NCBI GenBank assembly: GCA_029007035.1
Contig: JAQXHC010000026.1
Location: 1 to 53,751, forward strand
Source of the DNA: Oscillospiraceae bacterium
Lineage (GTDB): Bacteria; Bacillota; Clostridia; Oscillospirales; Ruminococcaceae
DNA length: 53,751 nucleotides
Direction of reading: 5' to 3'
The position numbers and the translations under genes are program-made. Positions 35,190-44,164 of the stretch are shown one piece after another. Under the pieces are notes generated by a model. It did no database searches. It worked only from the letters and a program-made list of their open reading frames with translations, and was not told where the DNA came from. Every line of letters starts with the position of its first letter. The stretch's first letter is position 1.

Positions 35190-35327
35190 TGTGAATAATA
35201 AAATCAGGAGCCTGTTGGATTATCGGAAAAATTTCCGCATTTAAGGCAGCACAGCATAAATAACACCGCTTGGTATTGCTTTGAATTTTTGTGAATACGC
35301 ATTAAACAGGCTCAAAAGGAGCAGCAC

Positions 35328-36839
35328 ATGAAAAAACAGGCTTTCAACCCGTTCCTTCCTCTTGATGAATACATTCCCGACGGCGAGCCGCATATATTCG
35401 GCGACAGAGTATACCTTTACGGTTCGCACGACAAAGAGGGCGGAGAAACATTCTGCATGGGAGATTATACTGTTTATTCCGCACCGGTTGACGACCTCTC
35501 TGACTGGCGGTGCGATGGTGTAATTTATCGTGCCGAGCAGGATCCCGACTTCAGAAACCGTCCTTATATGTACGCACCCGATGTCGTTCAGGGCAACGAT
35601 GGCAAATATTACCTATATTACTGTATGTCCGGAAAATTCGGTTTCGGCGGCTATTACGGACCAATCAGCGTCGCAGTCTGTGACACCCCTGCAGGCAAAT
35701 ATGAATATCTCGGATTCATAAAAAATCCCGACGGCTCGCCGATGAAGAAATATGTCTGCTTCGACCCTGCCGTAATCAATGACAACGGCACTATCCGCAT
35801 TTATTACGGTACCCAGTACTGCGGCGAAAGTGTTGATGCTCTTAGAAAAAACAGTGCCATGCTCAATGAGGTTATGAAGCGTTATAACAAATCTGCGGAG
35901 GAAATTCTCTCTGCCGCAGACAACGTTAACGGCCCGTGCACCGCGGAACTGGATAACGATATGATGACTGTCATATCCGAGCCTCGCCACATTATCCCCT
36001 ATGAGACCGTCGGAACTTCCTTTGAGGAGCACCCTTTCTTTGAAGCCTGCTCCATGCGTAAGGTCGGCGACAAGTATTACTTTATCTACTCCTCGCAGCT
36101 CAATCACGAGCTTTGCTATGCAGTAAGCGATTATCCCGACCGTGATTTCACCTTCGGCGGAACGATAGTTTCTAACGGCGATGTCGGATTCGGCGGCAGA
36201 AAGCCGGAAAACCGTCTCAACATGACCGGTACTACTCACGGAAGCATAATAGAGATTAACGGGCAGTGGTACGTATTTTATCACCGTCTTACCCACAAAT
36301 CCGACTACAGCAGGCAGGCGTGTGCCGAGCGGATAGAAATTCTCACCGACGGAAGAATCATGCAGGTCGAAATCACCTCCTGCGGACTCAACGGCGGACC
36401 GCTCAAGGGCGAGGGTCGCTATCCTGCGGTAATTGCCTGTAATATAACAAACGGAAAAATGCCCCATGGCTCGAATAAAATCTACACCGAAAGCTTCCCT
36501 AACGTCACAAACGACGGCAATGAGCGGTTTATCGGTGAAATTTCCAACGGAACTCTTATCGGATTCAAATATTTTGAGTTCAGAAATCCCGTTAAAACCG
36601 GTATTCTTTTCCGGGGCAGCTTCAGCGGAATCGCCGAGGTCTATACCGATACAGAAGCAGCACCGGTCGGAAGCATAAACCTGTCCCCGTCCGACAACTG
36701 GACTGAGTTTTTCGCCGATATACAAGGAATCAGCGATGTATGCCCACTGTATTTCGTATTCAGGGGTGAGGGCATTGCTCAGCTCAAAGAGATAATTTTT
36801 ATGGATTCTAAGATGACGGAGGATATAACAATCCAATAA
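35328..36839 (+). CDS. Glycoside hydrolase family 43 with C-terminal carbohydrate-binding-like domain
   Basis: The 503-residue protein has the GH43 propeller (about 1-330). The likely catalytic acids are the Asp in LDEYIPDGEPH, the Asp in VCFDPAVIND, and the Glu in PFFEACSMRKVG. The last 130 residues form a CBM6-like beta-sandwich (GTLIGFKYFEFRNPVKTG, FRGSFSGIAEVYTD). There is no signal peptide, so it acts on imported oligosaccharides. AGGAG precedes ATG 35328. The rsmE gene follows after 18 bases, so they may be co-transcribed. The GH43 subfamily and substrate (xylan, arabinan or other) are undecided. Confidence 0.88.
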   Translation: MKKQAFNPFLPLDEYIPDGEPHIFGDRVYLYGSHDKEGGETFCMGDYTVYSAPVDDLSDWRCDGVIYRAEQDPDFRNRPYMYAPDVVQGNDGKYYLYYCMSGKFGFGGYYGPISVAVCDTPAGKYEYLGFIKNPDGSPMKKYVCFDPAVINDNGTIRIYYGTQYCGESVDALRKNSAMLNEVMKRYNKSAEEILSAADNVNGPCTAELDNDMMTVISEPRHIIPYETVGTSFEEHPFFEACSMRKVGDKYYFIYSSQLNHELCYAVSDYPDRDFTFGGTIVSNGDVGFGGRKPENRLNMTGTTHGSIIEINGQWYVFYHRLTHKSDYSRQACAERIEILTDGRIMQVEITSCGLNGGPLKGEGRYPAVIACNITNGKMPHGSNKIYTESFPNVTNDGNERFIGEISNGTLIGFKYFEFRNPVKTGILFRGSFSGIAEVYTDTEAAPVGSINLSPSDNWTEFFADIQGISDVCPLYFVFRGEGIAQLKEIIFMDSKMTEDITIQ

Positions 36840-36857
36840 TCATAAGGAGCATGAGCC

Positions 36858-37580
36858 ATGCCAAGATTTTTCACCGACGCAATCGACGAAAATAACATTA
36901 CGATCACAGGAGCTGACGCCGTCCATATCGGCAGATCACTGAGAATGCGCCCCGGCGAGGAGATAACCGTTTGCTGCTGCGGAACCGACTACAGCTGCAC
37001 GATAAGGAGCATAACCTCCGATACGGTTTATCTTGACCTTATCAGCCGCGAACTCTGCGCCGCAGAACCGACTGTGGAAGTGACCCTTTATCAGGCAGTT
37101 CCGAAGCTCGACAAACTTGAAACGATTATTCAGAAATCCGTAGAGCTTGGCGTCTCGAGAATAGTACCCGTACTGACGAGACGGTGTGTTTCGCGCCCGA
37201 GTGAGAAGGACTTTGTCAAAAAGCTTCCCCGTCTCAACAAGATTTCAGAAAGTGCAGCAAAGCAGTCAGGACGCGGTATAATTCCGCAGGTCATGCCGAT
37301 GATAAGCTTTACGGAGGCGGCGGAGCAGCTTCAAAGTCTCGACCGATCTGTAATTCTCTATGAGGAGGAGGGCGGAAAGCCGTTTTCACAGGTGAACTTC
37401 AGCGGAGTTAAAACAATCGGACTCCTCATCGGAAGTGAGGGCGGATTCGACAAAGACGAAGCCGACCTTGTCTGCAGAAGCGGAGCGGACCGCGTATGGC
37501 TCGGAAAAAGAATACTTCGTTGTGAAACTGCACCAATAACCGCCTTGTCAATTTTGATGTTTTTAACAAATAATATGTAA
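36858..37580 (+). CDS. rsmE: 16S rRNA (uracil-1498-N3)-methyltransferase RsmE
   Basis: The 240-residue protein has an N-terminal PUA-like region (MPRFFTDAIDENNITITGAD) and a C-terminal SPOUT trefoil-knot domain, with TIGLLIGSEGGFDKDEADL and WLGKRILRCETAPITALSIL forming the AdoMet site. It methylates U1498 of 16S rRNA in the assembled 30S subunit. The length fits. AAGGAG lies upstream of ATG 36858. Its position right after a GH43 gene looks like ordinary chance clustering. Confidence 0.95.
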   Translation: MPRFFTDAIDENNITITGADAVHIGRSLRMRPGEEITVCCCGTDYSCTIRSITSDTVYLDLISRELCAAEPTVEVTLYQAVPKLDKLETIIQKSVELGVSRIVPVLTRRCVSRPSEKDFVKKLPRLNKISESAAKQSGRGIIPQVMPMISFTEAAEQLQSLDRSVILYEEEGGKPFSQVNFSGVKTIGLLIGSEGGFDKDEADLVCRSGADRVWLGKRILRCETAPITALSILMFLTNNM

Positions 37581-37584
37581 GGTG

Positions 37585-37613
37585 TTGAAATTTTAAAAGA
37601 AGTGTGGTATACT
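37585..37613 (+). promoter_or_regulatory. Promoter of the small acidic membrane protein gene
   Basis: TTGAAA (37585-37590), 17 bases, TATACT (37608-37613). A hairpin (AATACG / CGTATCG) follows in the leader near 37625-37655. Confidence 0.7.
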
Positions 37614-37734
37614 ATAAATATGTTTATCGAATACGTTCGCAAGCGTATCGATAAGATGATTTTGCACAAAAACAATATGGATTTTCGTGCAGTTCGGTCT
37701 AATAAATTACTTGCGGAGAAATGAGGAATTAAAA

Positions 37735-38016
37735 ATGAATAAGCTTGCTATCGCTGTACTTGTTGCAGGTACTGCTGCCGTTACCGGTGTTGTTGTTTCC
37801 AAGATGATGAAGAATAAGAAAAAGCCTAACACTGACTTTTTAGATGACTATGATGATTGCTGCTGTGAATGCGGAGACAGCCTCGACGTTGTAATTCCCG
37901 CAGAGGACGATGAAAACTGTGCCGAGGAGCTCAGCGATGCTGTTGAGGACGCTGCCGAAGCTGTTGCAGACAAGGCTGAGGATGTCGTTGACGCTGTGAA
38001 GGACGCAATCGACTGA
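37735..38016 (+). CDS. Small single-pass membrane protein with acidic tail
   Basis: The product is 93 residues from ATG 37735 (MNKLAIAVLVAGTAAVTGVV), with GAGGAA upstream. One N-terminal membrane helix (about 4-22) is followed by basic KMMKNKKKP, a Cys-rich patch (DDCCCECGDS) and an acidic Ala/Asp/Val helix (AVEDAAEAVADKAEDVVDAV) with a regular heptad-like repeat. It resembles YtxH-like stress proteins in layout only. The function is unknown; the cysteines could bind metal. Confidence 0.75.
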   Translation: MNKLAIAVLVAGTAAVTGVVVSKMMKNKKKPNTDFLDDYDDCCCECGDSLDVVIPAEDDENCAEELSDAVEDAAEAVADKAEDVVDAVKDAID

Positions 38017-38155
38017 TTTGTAATTCAATACCGGCAGATTTTCCGGAACACGGATTCATAATGTCTATGAATCTGCGGCGGCAAAGCCGGTCTGTATGCG
38101 GTGTTGCGTATGCAATGCCGCATTTGTTATATAGAAACGGAAACGGAGTTTAATT

Positions 38156-39316
38156 ATGATAAATACACGAATTATATCTGCCGTTATGGCGGCGGCAGTA
38201 GCTCTCTCATCAGCTGTTGGCTGCAAAAACAGCAAAAAAAGCACACCACGAACCGAAATGCGCGAAATGACAACTCAGGAAATTGTCCGCGACATGGGAG
38301 TCGGAATAAACCTCGGCAACACATTTGAAGCCTGCGGCGGCTGGATCAACGGCGATACTCCGCAGGATTACGAAACTGCATGGGGCAGCCCTGTCATCAC
38401 AAAGGAAATTATCAAGGGTTATGCCGATGAGGGCTTCGGCGTGCTCAGAGTGCCCGTAGCGTGGTCAAATCTGATGGATGAGGAGAATAATTACACCATT
38501 TCTCCCGATTACATAAAAGAGGTTCGCCAGACCGTCGAATGGGCAATAGACAGCGATATGTATGTCATTATGAATATTCATTGGGACGGCGGCTGGTGGG
38601 ACGGATTTGTTACAGAAAAAGACTCCTGCATGGAAAAATATACCCGTATATGGGAGCAGCTTTCCGGGGAGTTCAAGGCTTTCGGCGACCGCCTTATGTT
38701 TGAATCACTCAATGAGGAGGGCGGCTGGGAAGAAATCTGGAACCGCTACAGCGGCGAGGGCGACAAGGAAGCCTCTTACGGACTGCTCAATGAGATAAAT
38801 CAGAAATTCGTCGATATTGTCAGAGCCTCCGGCGGAAACAACAAAAACCGTCATCTGCTCATTGCCGGATATAACACCGACGTTGACCTGACCTGTGACG
38901 AGCTTTTCCTCATGCCCGACGATCCGGCTGACAGATGTGCAGTATCGGTTCACTATTATACACCCTCAACATTCTGTATTCTCAAGGAAGACGCAGACTG
39001 GGGCAAGGCAAAGACTACATGGGGCTCGCCCGGAGATTACGCTATTCTGCAAAAAAACATGAATATGCTGAAAGAACGTTTTGTAGACAGGGGAATCCCC
39101 GTAATTATCGGTGAATACGGCGCAGAGACCTCAAACAAGGCAGAAGAGGACGTAAACCGCTTCATCTGTGCGGTTTGCAGCGAAGCATACTCACGGAATA
39201 TGTGTCCTGTACTGTGGGACGTTACTGACGTTTTCTACGACCGAACCGAGTGCAGAATGAAGAGTGAGACTCTCCGCGACGGGCTTATGTCCGTTAAGGA
39301 TGAGAAAAAATCATAA
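38156..39316 (+). CDS. GH5 family endoglucanase-like lipoprotein
   Basis: The 386-residue protein has a lipoprotein signal (residues 1-23, lipobox SAVGC) and a GH5 TIM barrel: GVGINLGNTFEACGGW, VLRVPVAWSNLM, VIMNIHWDGGWW, the acid/base Glu in FESLNEEGG, VHYYTP, and the nucleophile Glu in VIIGEYGAET. It should cleave beta-1,4-glucan or related hemicellulose at the cell surface. No dockerin or CBM is present, so it is anchored by lipid rather than through a cellulosome. GGAG precedes ATG 38156. The 3' end overlaps the convergent PAP2 gene by six bases. Confidence 0.93.
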   Translation: MINTRIISAVMAAAVALSSAVGCKNSKKSTPRTEMREMTTQEIVRDMGVGINLGNTFEACGGWINGDTPQDYETAWGSPVITKEIIKGYADEGFGVLRVPVAWSNLMDEENNYTISPDYIKEVRQTVEWAIDSDMYVIMNIHWDGGWWDGFVTEKDSCMEKYTRIWEQLSGEFKAFGDRLMFESLNEEGGWEEIWNRYSGEGDKEASYGLLNEINQKFVDIVRASGGNNKNRHLLIAGYNTDVDLTCDELFLMPDDPADRCAVSVHYYTPSTFCILKEDADWGKAKTTWGSPGDYAILQKNMNMLKERFVDRGIPVIIGEYGAETSNKAEEDVNRFICAVCSEAYSRNMCPVLWDVTDVFYDRTECRMKSETLRDGLMSVKDEKKS

Positions 39317-39865
39317 CGCCTGTTTTTCCGTCCCGAATCGTTTGTAAAGCAAATCTACGATCCAATTTGAAACATACGAGATCAGCACTCCGCTTAATGC
39401 TCCCCCGATTATGTCGGTTGGATAATGGACCCCAAGATACATACGCGAAAATGCAATAAGTGAAGCGAGAATAACCGCAGGAATGCCGATTTTCAGCGGT
39501 AGCTCACGAAGCATTGCCGCCGAAGCCGCAGCGGAGCTACCCGTATGTCCCGACGGGAACGAATAGTCATGCGGTGTTTTCAGGCTCGTAAGACCGTCGA
39601 CTTTATCAAAAGGACGCGGACGACGAAAAATATTTTTCAGAAGCAGATTATTAAACAAAACCGACAAAACCAGCGAAAGTGCAATTACAAAGCCTATTCT
39701 GCGCGTTTTCTTCGGAACCATAAGAATCAGTGACGCGGCGATCCATATATAACCCTTATCGCCAAGAGTAGTTATAAACATGAAAACTGTGTTGAGAAAC
39801 GGTGTTCGGAGATGTTCCTGAATCCATATCAGAATTTCTCCGTCAAGTTGTGTAATGATTCCCAT
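39311..39865 (-). CDS. PAP2 family membrane phosphatase
   Basis: The 184-residue protein has about five membrane helices and the three PAP2 signatures: KNIFRRPRPFDK, PSGHTGSSAA and SRMYLGVHYPTDI, which hold the catalytic Lys/Arg and His residues. It dephosphorylates lipid phosphates such as undecaprenyl pyrophosphate or phosphatidate at the outer face of the membrane. It ends convergently with GH5, overlapping by six bases, without a separate terminator. Repeat element 39897-39995 lies just upstream of its start. Confidence 0.92.
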   Translation of the reverse strand: MGIITQLDGEILIWIQEHLRTPFLNTVFMFITTLGDKGYIWIAASLILMVPKKTRRIGFVIALSLVLSVLFNNLLLKNIFRRPRPFDKVDGLTSLKTPHDYSFPSGHTGSSAAASAAMLRELPLKIGIPAVILASLIAFSRMYLGVHYPTDIIGGALSGVLISYVSNWIVDLLYKRFGTEKQAL

Positions 39866-39896
39866 AAATACCTCCCATTGATCGGTTTGTAATCCG

Positions 39897-39995
39897 GAGC
39901 GTGTTCACTTAAAAATGCAGCGCACGTATATACAACAAATTTTGCCGCTGACTGCGTTAAATAATCCGCATATTCGTTTTATTTTAACACGCTCT
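39897..39995. repeat. Short inverted-repeat element (GAGCGTGTT ends)
   Basis: The 99-bp unit starts GAGCGTGTTCACTTAAAA and ends TTTTAACACGCTC; the ends are inverted repeats. It is related to 18596-18740 by its ends. Confidence 0.6.
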
Positions 39996-40027
39996 AATTC
40001 TAACATATCATAAATGGAAAATCAAGA

Positions 40028-40066
40028 AAAAAATGTCCTTTCTCCGAACCGGGGAAAGGACATTTC
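40028..40066 (-). terminator. Terminator of hsp20
   Basis: Stem AAATGTCCTTTC / GAAAGGACATTT with a U-run on the minus strand, about 80 bases past the hsp20 stop. Confidence 0.8.
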
Positions 40067-40146
40067 TATTTGTCAATATCTATATAAATGGCGTACAAGC
40101 AGCCGAATCTCAGAAACAACCAATTGCCGCCCTGTTGTTATTAATA

Positions 40147-40572
40147 CTATTTTATTTCAAGGCGCTTAACCTGCGGTTCCTGAACTGTCTTTTTCGGCAG
40201 GTCGATTGTAAGAATTCCGTTTTTATATTCTGCACTGATATGCTCCTGGTCTACATCAGAGATGTCGAAGCTTCTCGTATATGAGCCGTATGAACGCTCA
40301 CGGCGGATATACCTGCCCTGTTCGTCCTTATTTTCGTTATCGCTGCTGTGCTCGGCAGTCAGAACGAGGTAAGAACCGTTTATATCGAGCTTTATATCCT
40401 CTTTGCTGAATCCCGGAAGCTCAGCCTCCATAACATACTTACTGTCCTCGTCACGGATATCAGTCCTGCAGGTGTTCATAGGCATGGACGTTCCGAAAAA
40501 GTTTTTTTCAAAATCATTGAACGGATTAAAAATGTCAAAGCCGTTTCTTTCAAATGGTGTAAGTCTGTACAT
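40147..40572 (-). CDS. Small heat shock protein (Hsp20/alpha-crystallin)
   Basis: The 141-residue chaperone has the alpha-crystallin beta-sandwich: DIRDEDSKYVMEAELPGFSK, IKLDINGSYLVLTAEHS, RSYGSYTRSFDIS and the family GILTIDLPK strand. It begins MYRLTPFERNGFDIFNPF. It binds unfolding proteins without ATP. GGAGG precedes ATG 40572. A perfect CIRCE lies about 195 bases upstream, so HrcA control is likely, which is less common for hsp20 than for groES or dnaK. Confidence 0.95.
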   Translation of the reverse strand: MYRLTPFERNGFDIFNPFNDFEKNFFGTSMPMNTCRTDIRDEDSKYVMEAELPGFSKEDIKLDINGSYLVLTAEHSSDNENKDEQGRYIRRERSYGSYTRSFDISDVDQEHISAEYKNGILTIDLPKKTVQEPQVKRLEIK

Positions 40573-40991
40573 AAATCATTCCTCCTTAGATATTCACAAT
40601 AAGACAGACAATGCTGCTTTAACAGCTACCTCTTCAAATATGCTTTGAACTTCGTCAGAGCTTCATTTGCTTTCCATTGGTATTCATTCCTTTCTTTGTT
40701 TGTGACTATATATTACTGCCGCTTTTTGAACATATGATTATGGATTTGTGATAATTTACAGAAAATTAGCACTCTACAAGTGAGAGTGCTAATCAGTGCT
40801 TTTGATACTGTTGAAATTATTATATGTATATATCGGCATTTATAACAAAGCTGTCACAATTTGAAGCATTTGTGAAAAAAAGTCCACACAGTTTTCCGAT
40901 GGCGATAAAACAAATTACATTTTACGGGGTTATTATTGAATCATCAAAAGAAAGAATTCCCTAACGAGGATAACTTAAAGGAGTGTTTATT
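40573..40991. other. Divergent regulatory region between hsp20 and htrA
   Basis: The 419-base gap contains CIRCE (40766-40792) and AT-rich promoter-like sequence on both strands, for example TTGTTA-18-TATAAT on the minus strand upstream of CIRCE. No gene with an RBS is seen. Confidence 0.6.
40766..40792. promoter_or_regulatory. CIRCE operator (HrcA binding site)
   Basis: TTAGCACTC, nine bases, GAGTGCTAA: a perfect consensus CIRCE. It lies between divergent hsp20 and the htrA-like gene and could serve either or both. Confidence 0.97.
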
Positions 40992-42332
40992 ATGATGAAT
41001 GAAAATAACCTTAACAATATGGATAACGAAACCGCAGAGCCTGCTTCCGCCGAAAAAAAGCGCACAGGCACTAAGGGAAAGCTTATTGCTCTTGCAGTTT
41101 GCTGCTCGATTATCGGCGGCGGACTCGGTACAGGCGGTACGCTTATGGGCATGAAATATCTTTCAGGCAGAAACAGCAGCAGCGCTGCCGAAGAAAAGGA
41201 CAACACCTCCGCCAAGCCTGCCGACACCATTATAAACAGCGGCTCTGAAAACAGTTCTGTAACAAATACCGTAAATACCGCCAACGGCTCGGAAATGAGT
41301 GCGGCGGACGTATATGCGGCTAATGTAAACTCTACCGTCGGAATCACAACTCAGATTACTACCAACTATTTCGGATATCAGACCACTGCTGCGGCATCCG
41401 GTTCAGGATTTATCCTCAGTGCCGACGGCTATATTCTCACAAACTATCATGTAATTGAGAGTGCAACTGAAATTACCGTCACTGCATACAGCGGCGATAC
41501 ATACAAGGCAAAGCTTATCGGCGGCGATGAGAGCAATGATATTGCCGTGCTGAAAATCGAAGCAGAGGGACTTACTCCCGTAACGCTCGGCAGCTCCGAC
41601 AGTCTCAGAGTCGGCGACAACGTTGTAGCTATCGGCAATCCGCTGGGTGAGCTTACATTCTCACTGACATCAGGTGTCGTAAGTGCTCTCGACCGCGAAA
41701 TCACCACAACCAAAGGAAATATGAACCTGATACAGACCGACTGTGCTATCAATTCCGGCAACTCGGGCGGCGCACTCTTTAACATGAAGGGCGAGGTCGT
41801 AGGCATCACGAACGCCAAGTATTCAAGCAGTTCCATGTCCGAAGCATCTATTGATAACATCGGCTTTGCAATCCCTATCGATTCGGTAACTTCAATCGTA
41901 AACAGCATAGTTGAGAACGGCTATATTGTTAAGCCGTTTATAGGAGTATCCGTTACCGATCTGAGTCAGGACTTCGCCGATTTCGGTATCCCGTCCGGTG
42001 CTGCCGTTAAAGCTGTGAACGAGGATTCCCCTGCGGAAAAGGCAGGACTGAAAGTCAACGATATTATCGTATCGGTAAACGGAGAAAAGATCAGTTCTTC
42101 ATCAGACCTTGTAAAGATTGTAAAATCCTGCAAGGCAGGCGATAAACTGGAACTTGAGATTTACCGCTCCGGAGAGACAAAGGAAATCACTATAACCGTC
42201 GAAGAGACCAAGCAGTCAGCTCTTGATGATGAAAACACAGACGTTGAAAATAGTGGCAGCGAACAGCAAAATAATTCCGACAATCAGCGCAGTCAGAGCA
42301 ATGAGTTTTTCAACTTCTTCGGTCAAAGATAA
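40992..42332 (+). CDS. HtrA/DegP-like serine protease with PDZ domain
   Basis: The product is 446 residues from ATG 40992, with AGGAG eight bases upstream. After a cytoplasmic stretch there is one membrane helix (about 29-50, LIALAVCCSIIGGGLGTGGT), then an extracellular trypsin-like domain with His in LTNYHVIES, Asp in SNDIAVLKI and Ser in NSGNSGGALF, and a PDZ domain (about 320-400, DSPAEKAGLKVNDIIVSV). It degrades misfolded secreted proteins. It lies downstream of CIRCE in the divergent direction. A Gln/Asn-rich tail ends the chain. A strong terminator follows. Confidence 0.95.
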   Translation: MMNENNLNNMDNETAEPASAEKKRTGTKGKLIALAVCCSIIGGGLGTGGTLMGMKYLSGRNSSSAAEEKDNTSAKPADTIINSGSENSSVTNTVNTANGSEMSAADVYAANVNSTVGITTQITTNYFGYQTTAAASGSGFILSADGYILTNYHVIESATEITVTAYSGDTYKAKLIGGDESNDIAVLKIEAEGLTPVTLGSSDSLRVGDNVVAIGNPLGELTFSLTSGVVSALDREITTTKGNMNLIQTDCAINSGNSGGALFNMKGEVVGITNAKYSSSSMSEASIDNIGFAIPIDSVTSIVNSIVENGYIVKPFIGVSVTDLSQDFADFGIPSGAAVKAVNEDSPAEKAGLKVNDIIVSVNGEKISSSSDLVKIVKSCKAGDKLELEIYRSGETKEITITVEETKQSALDDENTDVENSGSEQQNNSDNQRSQSNEFFNFFGQR

Positions 42333-42343
42333 ATAAATATTAT

Positions 42344-42385
42344 AAAAACGGACGAAACTGATTTACAGAGTTTCGTCCGTTTTTA
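42344..42385. terminator. Terminator of the htrA-like gene
   Basis: Stem AAAACGGACGAAACT / AGTTTCGTCCGTTTT with a U-run on the plus strand (and A-run on the other side). Confidence 0.9.
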
Positions 42386-42403
42386 CTTGTCTGTGTATTA
42401 TTC

Positions 42404-42486
42404 TTAAAGCAATACCGCACAGAGAGGAAATCGCAAGCAGATGGTGTGCAAATCCGTCAGACGTTCTTTATGCGGTGCTGCCTTAA
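42404..42486. repeat. Short inverted-repeat element, family B copy 2
   Basis: The unit starts TTAAAGCAATACCGCAC and ends ATGCGGTGCTGCCTTAA. Its right end overlaps the stop codon of the DUF2798-like gene. Same ends as 15351-15448. Confidence 0.6.
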
Positions 42487-43103
42487 ACAGTCTCGATAGA
42501 TATGATTTCATCCTGAGGCTTAACCTCTTTGGATTCACTCTGAGCAGCGGCTCTTGATGCAATGTCTCTGCGGAACAGAAGTCCGAATACAGTGCGAATA
42601 AATGGCTGAATAAAGAACATCTGTGAAAAAAACGCAAAGGGCAGATTATAGCACACAAGTTTAATCCAGTTTGCAAAAAGGGTGAAAACATTAAAACCAT
42701 CATAGTATGGATAATAAAGAAATGCGGCGATAAAGCTCATGGCAGGGCACATGAGTCCCACTGTGGCGCAAATAATTGCCGACTCAAAAAGCATCGGGTG
42801 ATCGCGTTCCGGATCGAAAATGCGCGAGGCGAGCTTAAATGAGCAAGGACTCCCCATAACGACCTCCAGCAGATAGGCAAAGCAGAATTCCACCAGAATC
42901 ACTGACCAAATCGGCATGAAACGTCCGAACATATAGACTCCCCCCTGTATATTTATTGCGTCCAGGACACCCTTTGCACCCTCGTTCAGGGACATGAGCG
43001 TGCTTCCGTTCACTACATAAAGACTGTAGAAAACATAGGCATGAACCGTCACAATGACGGTAAGAAAGGCAAAAACCATTCTCTGATACTGATTTCTCGG
43101 CAT
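42483..43103 (-). CDS. DUF2798-like four-helix membrane protein
   Basis: The 206-residue protein has about four membrane helices in two repeats, each opening like MVFAFLTVIVTVHAYVFYSL. The MPRNQYQRMVFAFL start resembles the DUF2798 family of small membrane proteins of unknown role. A cytoplasmic tail (SESKEVKPQDEIISIETV) ends at the repeat element. AGGAGA precedes ATG 43103. A hairpin with a minus-strand U-run lies just upstream (43128-43165). Confidence 0.7.
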   Translation of the reverse strand: MPRNQYQRMVFAFLTVIVTVHAYVFYSLYVVNGSTLMSLNEGAKGVLDAINIQGGVYMFGRFMPIWSVILVEFCFAYLLEVVMGSPCSFKLASRIFDPERDHPMLFESAIICATVGLMCPAMSFIAAFLYYPYYDGFNVFTLFANWIKLVCYNLPFAFFSQMFFIQPFIRTVFGLLFRRDIASRAAAQSESKEVKPQDEIISIETV

Positions 43104-43127
43104 AAAACAAATCTCCTTTTTCTGCGC

Positions 43128-43165
43128 AAAAAATTAAGCGGATAACTGCAAAACAGTTATCCGCT
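43128..43165 (-). terminator. Hairpin with U-run upstream of the DUF2798-like gene
   Basis: Perfect stem AGCGGATAACTG / CAGTTATCCGCT followed on the minus strand by TTAATTTTTT, about 25 bases before ATG 43103. It could end transcripts from 43506-44027 or act as an attenuator. Confidence 0.7.
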
Positions 43166-43212
43166 GAACAATTCTACGCGAATATTATCTCCCGGAGAAT
43201 CCGGGACTTTTC

Positions 43213-43373
43213 AGAGCCTGTTTAGCAGTTTGGCGTGCGCAGATTTTCGAGGAGATTTCCGCCGGCTTCAAGGCGAAATTTCGCAGTCGTGCTATCGCAA
43301 GGCAAGAATTTTTAACGCAGAAACCGGCACAATTCATCGAAAAGATACGTGCGAAAAATACTAAACATGCTCT
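43213..43373. repeat. MITE-like element, family A copy 2
   Basis: The 161-bp unit starts AGAGCCTGTTTAGCA; inward from the right it reads AGAGCATGTTTAGTA. Internal blocks (GTGCGCAGATTTTC, TTTTTAACGCAG, AAAGATACGTGCG) align with 13454-13615. Non-coding. Confidence 0.7.
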
Positions 43374-43505
43374 TAAATTATACCAAAAATAACAACTTTC
43401 TGTCAAAGGCATTTTTCACCAAATCCGATATACATAAAAATGCAATTTATGAACATTTTTGATGACAAAATAAGACCTTTTATAATGTATAAACATGATA
43501 TAATA

Positions 43506-44027
43506 TCAGATAATAGGAGGCGAGGGAGCATCCTCCTTTTTTTTCTTTTCAGCCTTGCGTATCCGCCGCTTTTCCGCAGCTTCATAGGAAAAGAACTGCA
43601 TCAGCGCAATAATTACAGCAAGCAGAAAGGGAATGATCACGGGCATTATACGCTGAACATACATACTGCTTATCGGCTCCATTGTATATTTGTCGCTCCA
43701 GCCTGCAGCATCGGCATGATTTTTCAGTTTATACAGCGACGTCATGCACATTATAAAACCGGTACTGGAACTGATAAGCGAAAAAACATTCATTTTCAGC
43801 CAGATAAACAGATTTCCCAGTCCCATAAGAGCAGCCGCAGCTATAAATACGATGCCAAGACTGCGCATTTCCGGACCGTAGCTTTCACTGTTATAAATAA
43901 GTCCGGAACCTGTCATAATAACCATAAACATGGAAAAAACTGCCGTAAGCAGAGTCAGGATCAGCTTCATTATTATCATTAGCGGTTTTTTTCGGTTTAT
44001 CCGCATTTGTCTGCCTTTTTTCTTCAT
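43506..44027 (-). CDS. Hypothetical four-helix membrane protein
   Basis: The 173-residue protein has a basic N-terminus (MKKKGRQMRINRKKP), about four membrane helices and a charged C-terminus rich in Lys/Arg/Glu (RRIRKAEKKKKEDAPSPP). GGGAGA precedes ATG 44027. I do not recognise the family. No operon partner is close. Confidence 0.6.
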   Translation of the reverse strand: MKKKGRQMRINRKKPLMIIMKLILTLLTAVFSMFMVIMTGSGLIYNSESYGPEMRSLGIVFIAAAALMGLGNLFIWLKMNVFSLISSSTGFIMCMTSLYKLKNHADAAGWSDKYTMEPISSMYVQRIMPVIIPFLLAVIIALMQFFSYEAAEKRRIRKAEKKKKEDAPSPPII

Positions 44028-44164
44028 AAAACTCTCCCGAAAAATTTTTGGAACAAAAAGAGGTCAAAGTCTATCAAAAAATCTGTGACGAATTCTCTTT
44101 TATAAAAAATTCATTCCGATTCATACTATTATTGAGGCGTCAAAAAAAGAAAGGAATGATTTAA

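Noticed and set aside
35613..36836. Long minus-strand frame of 407 codons
   Set aside because: Antisense to the second GH43 gene; composition is that of a mirror frame.
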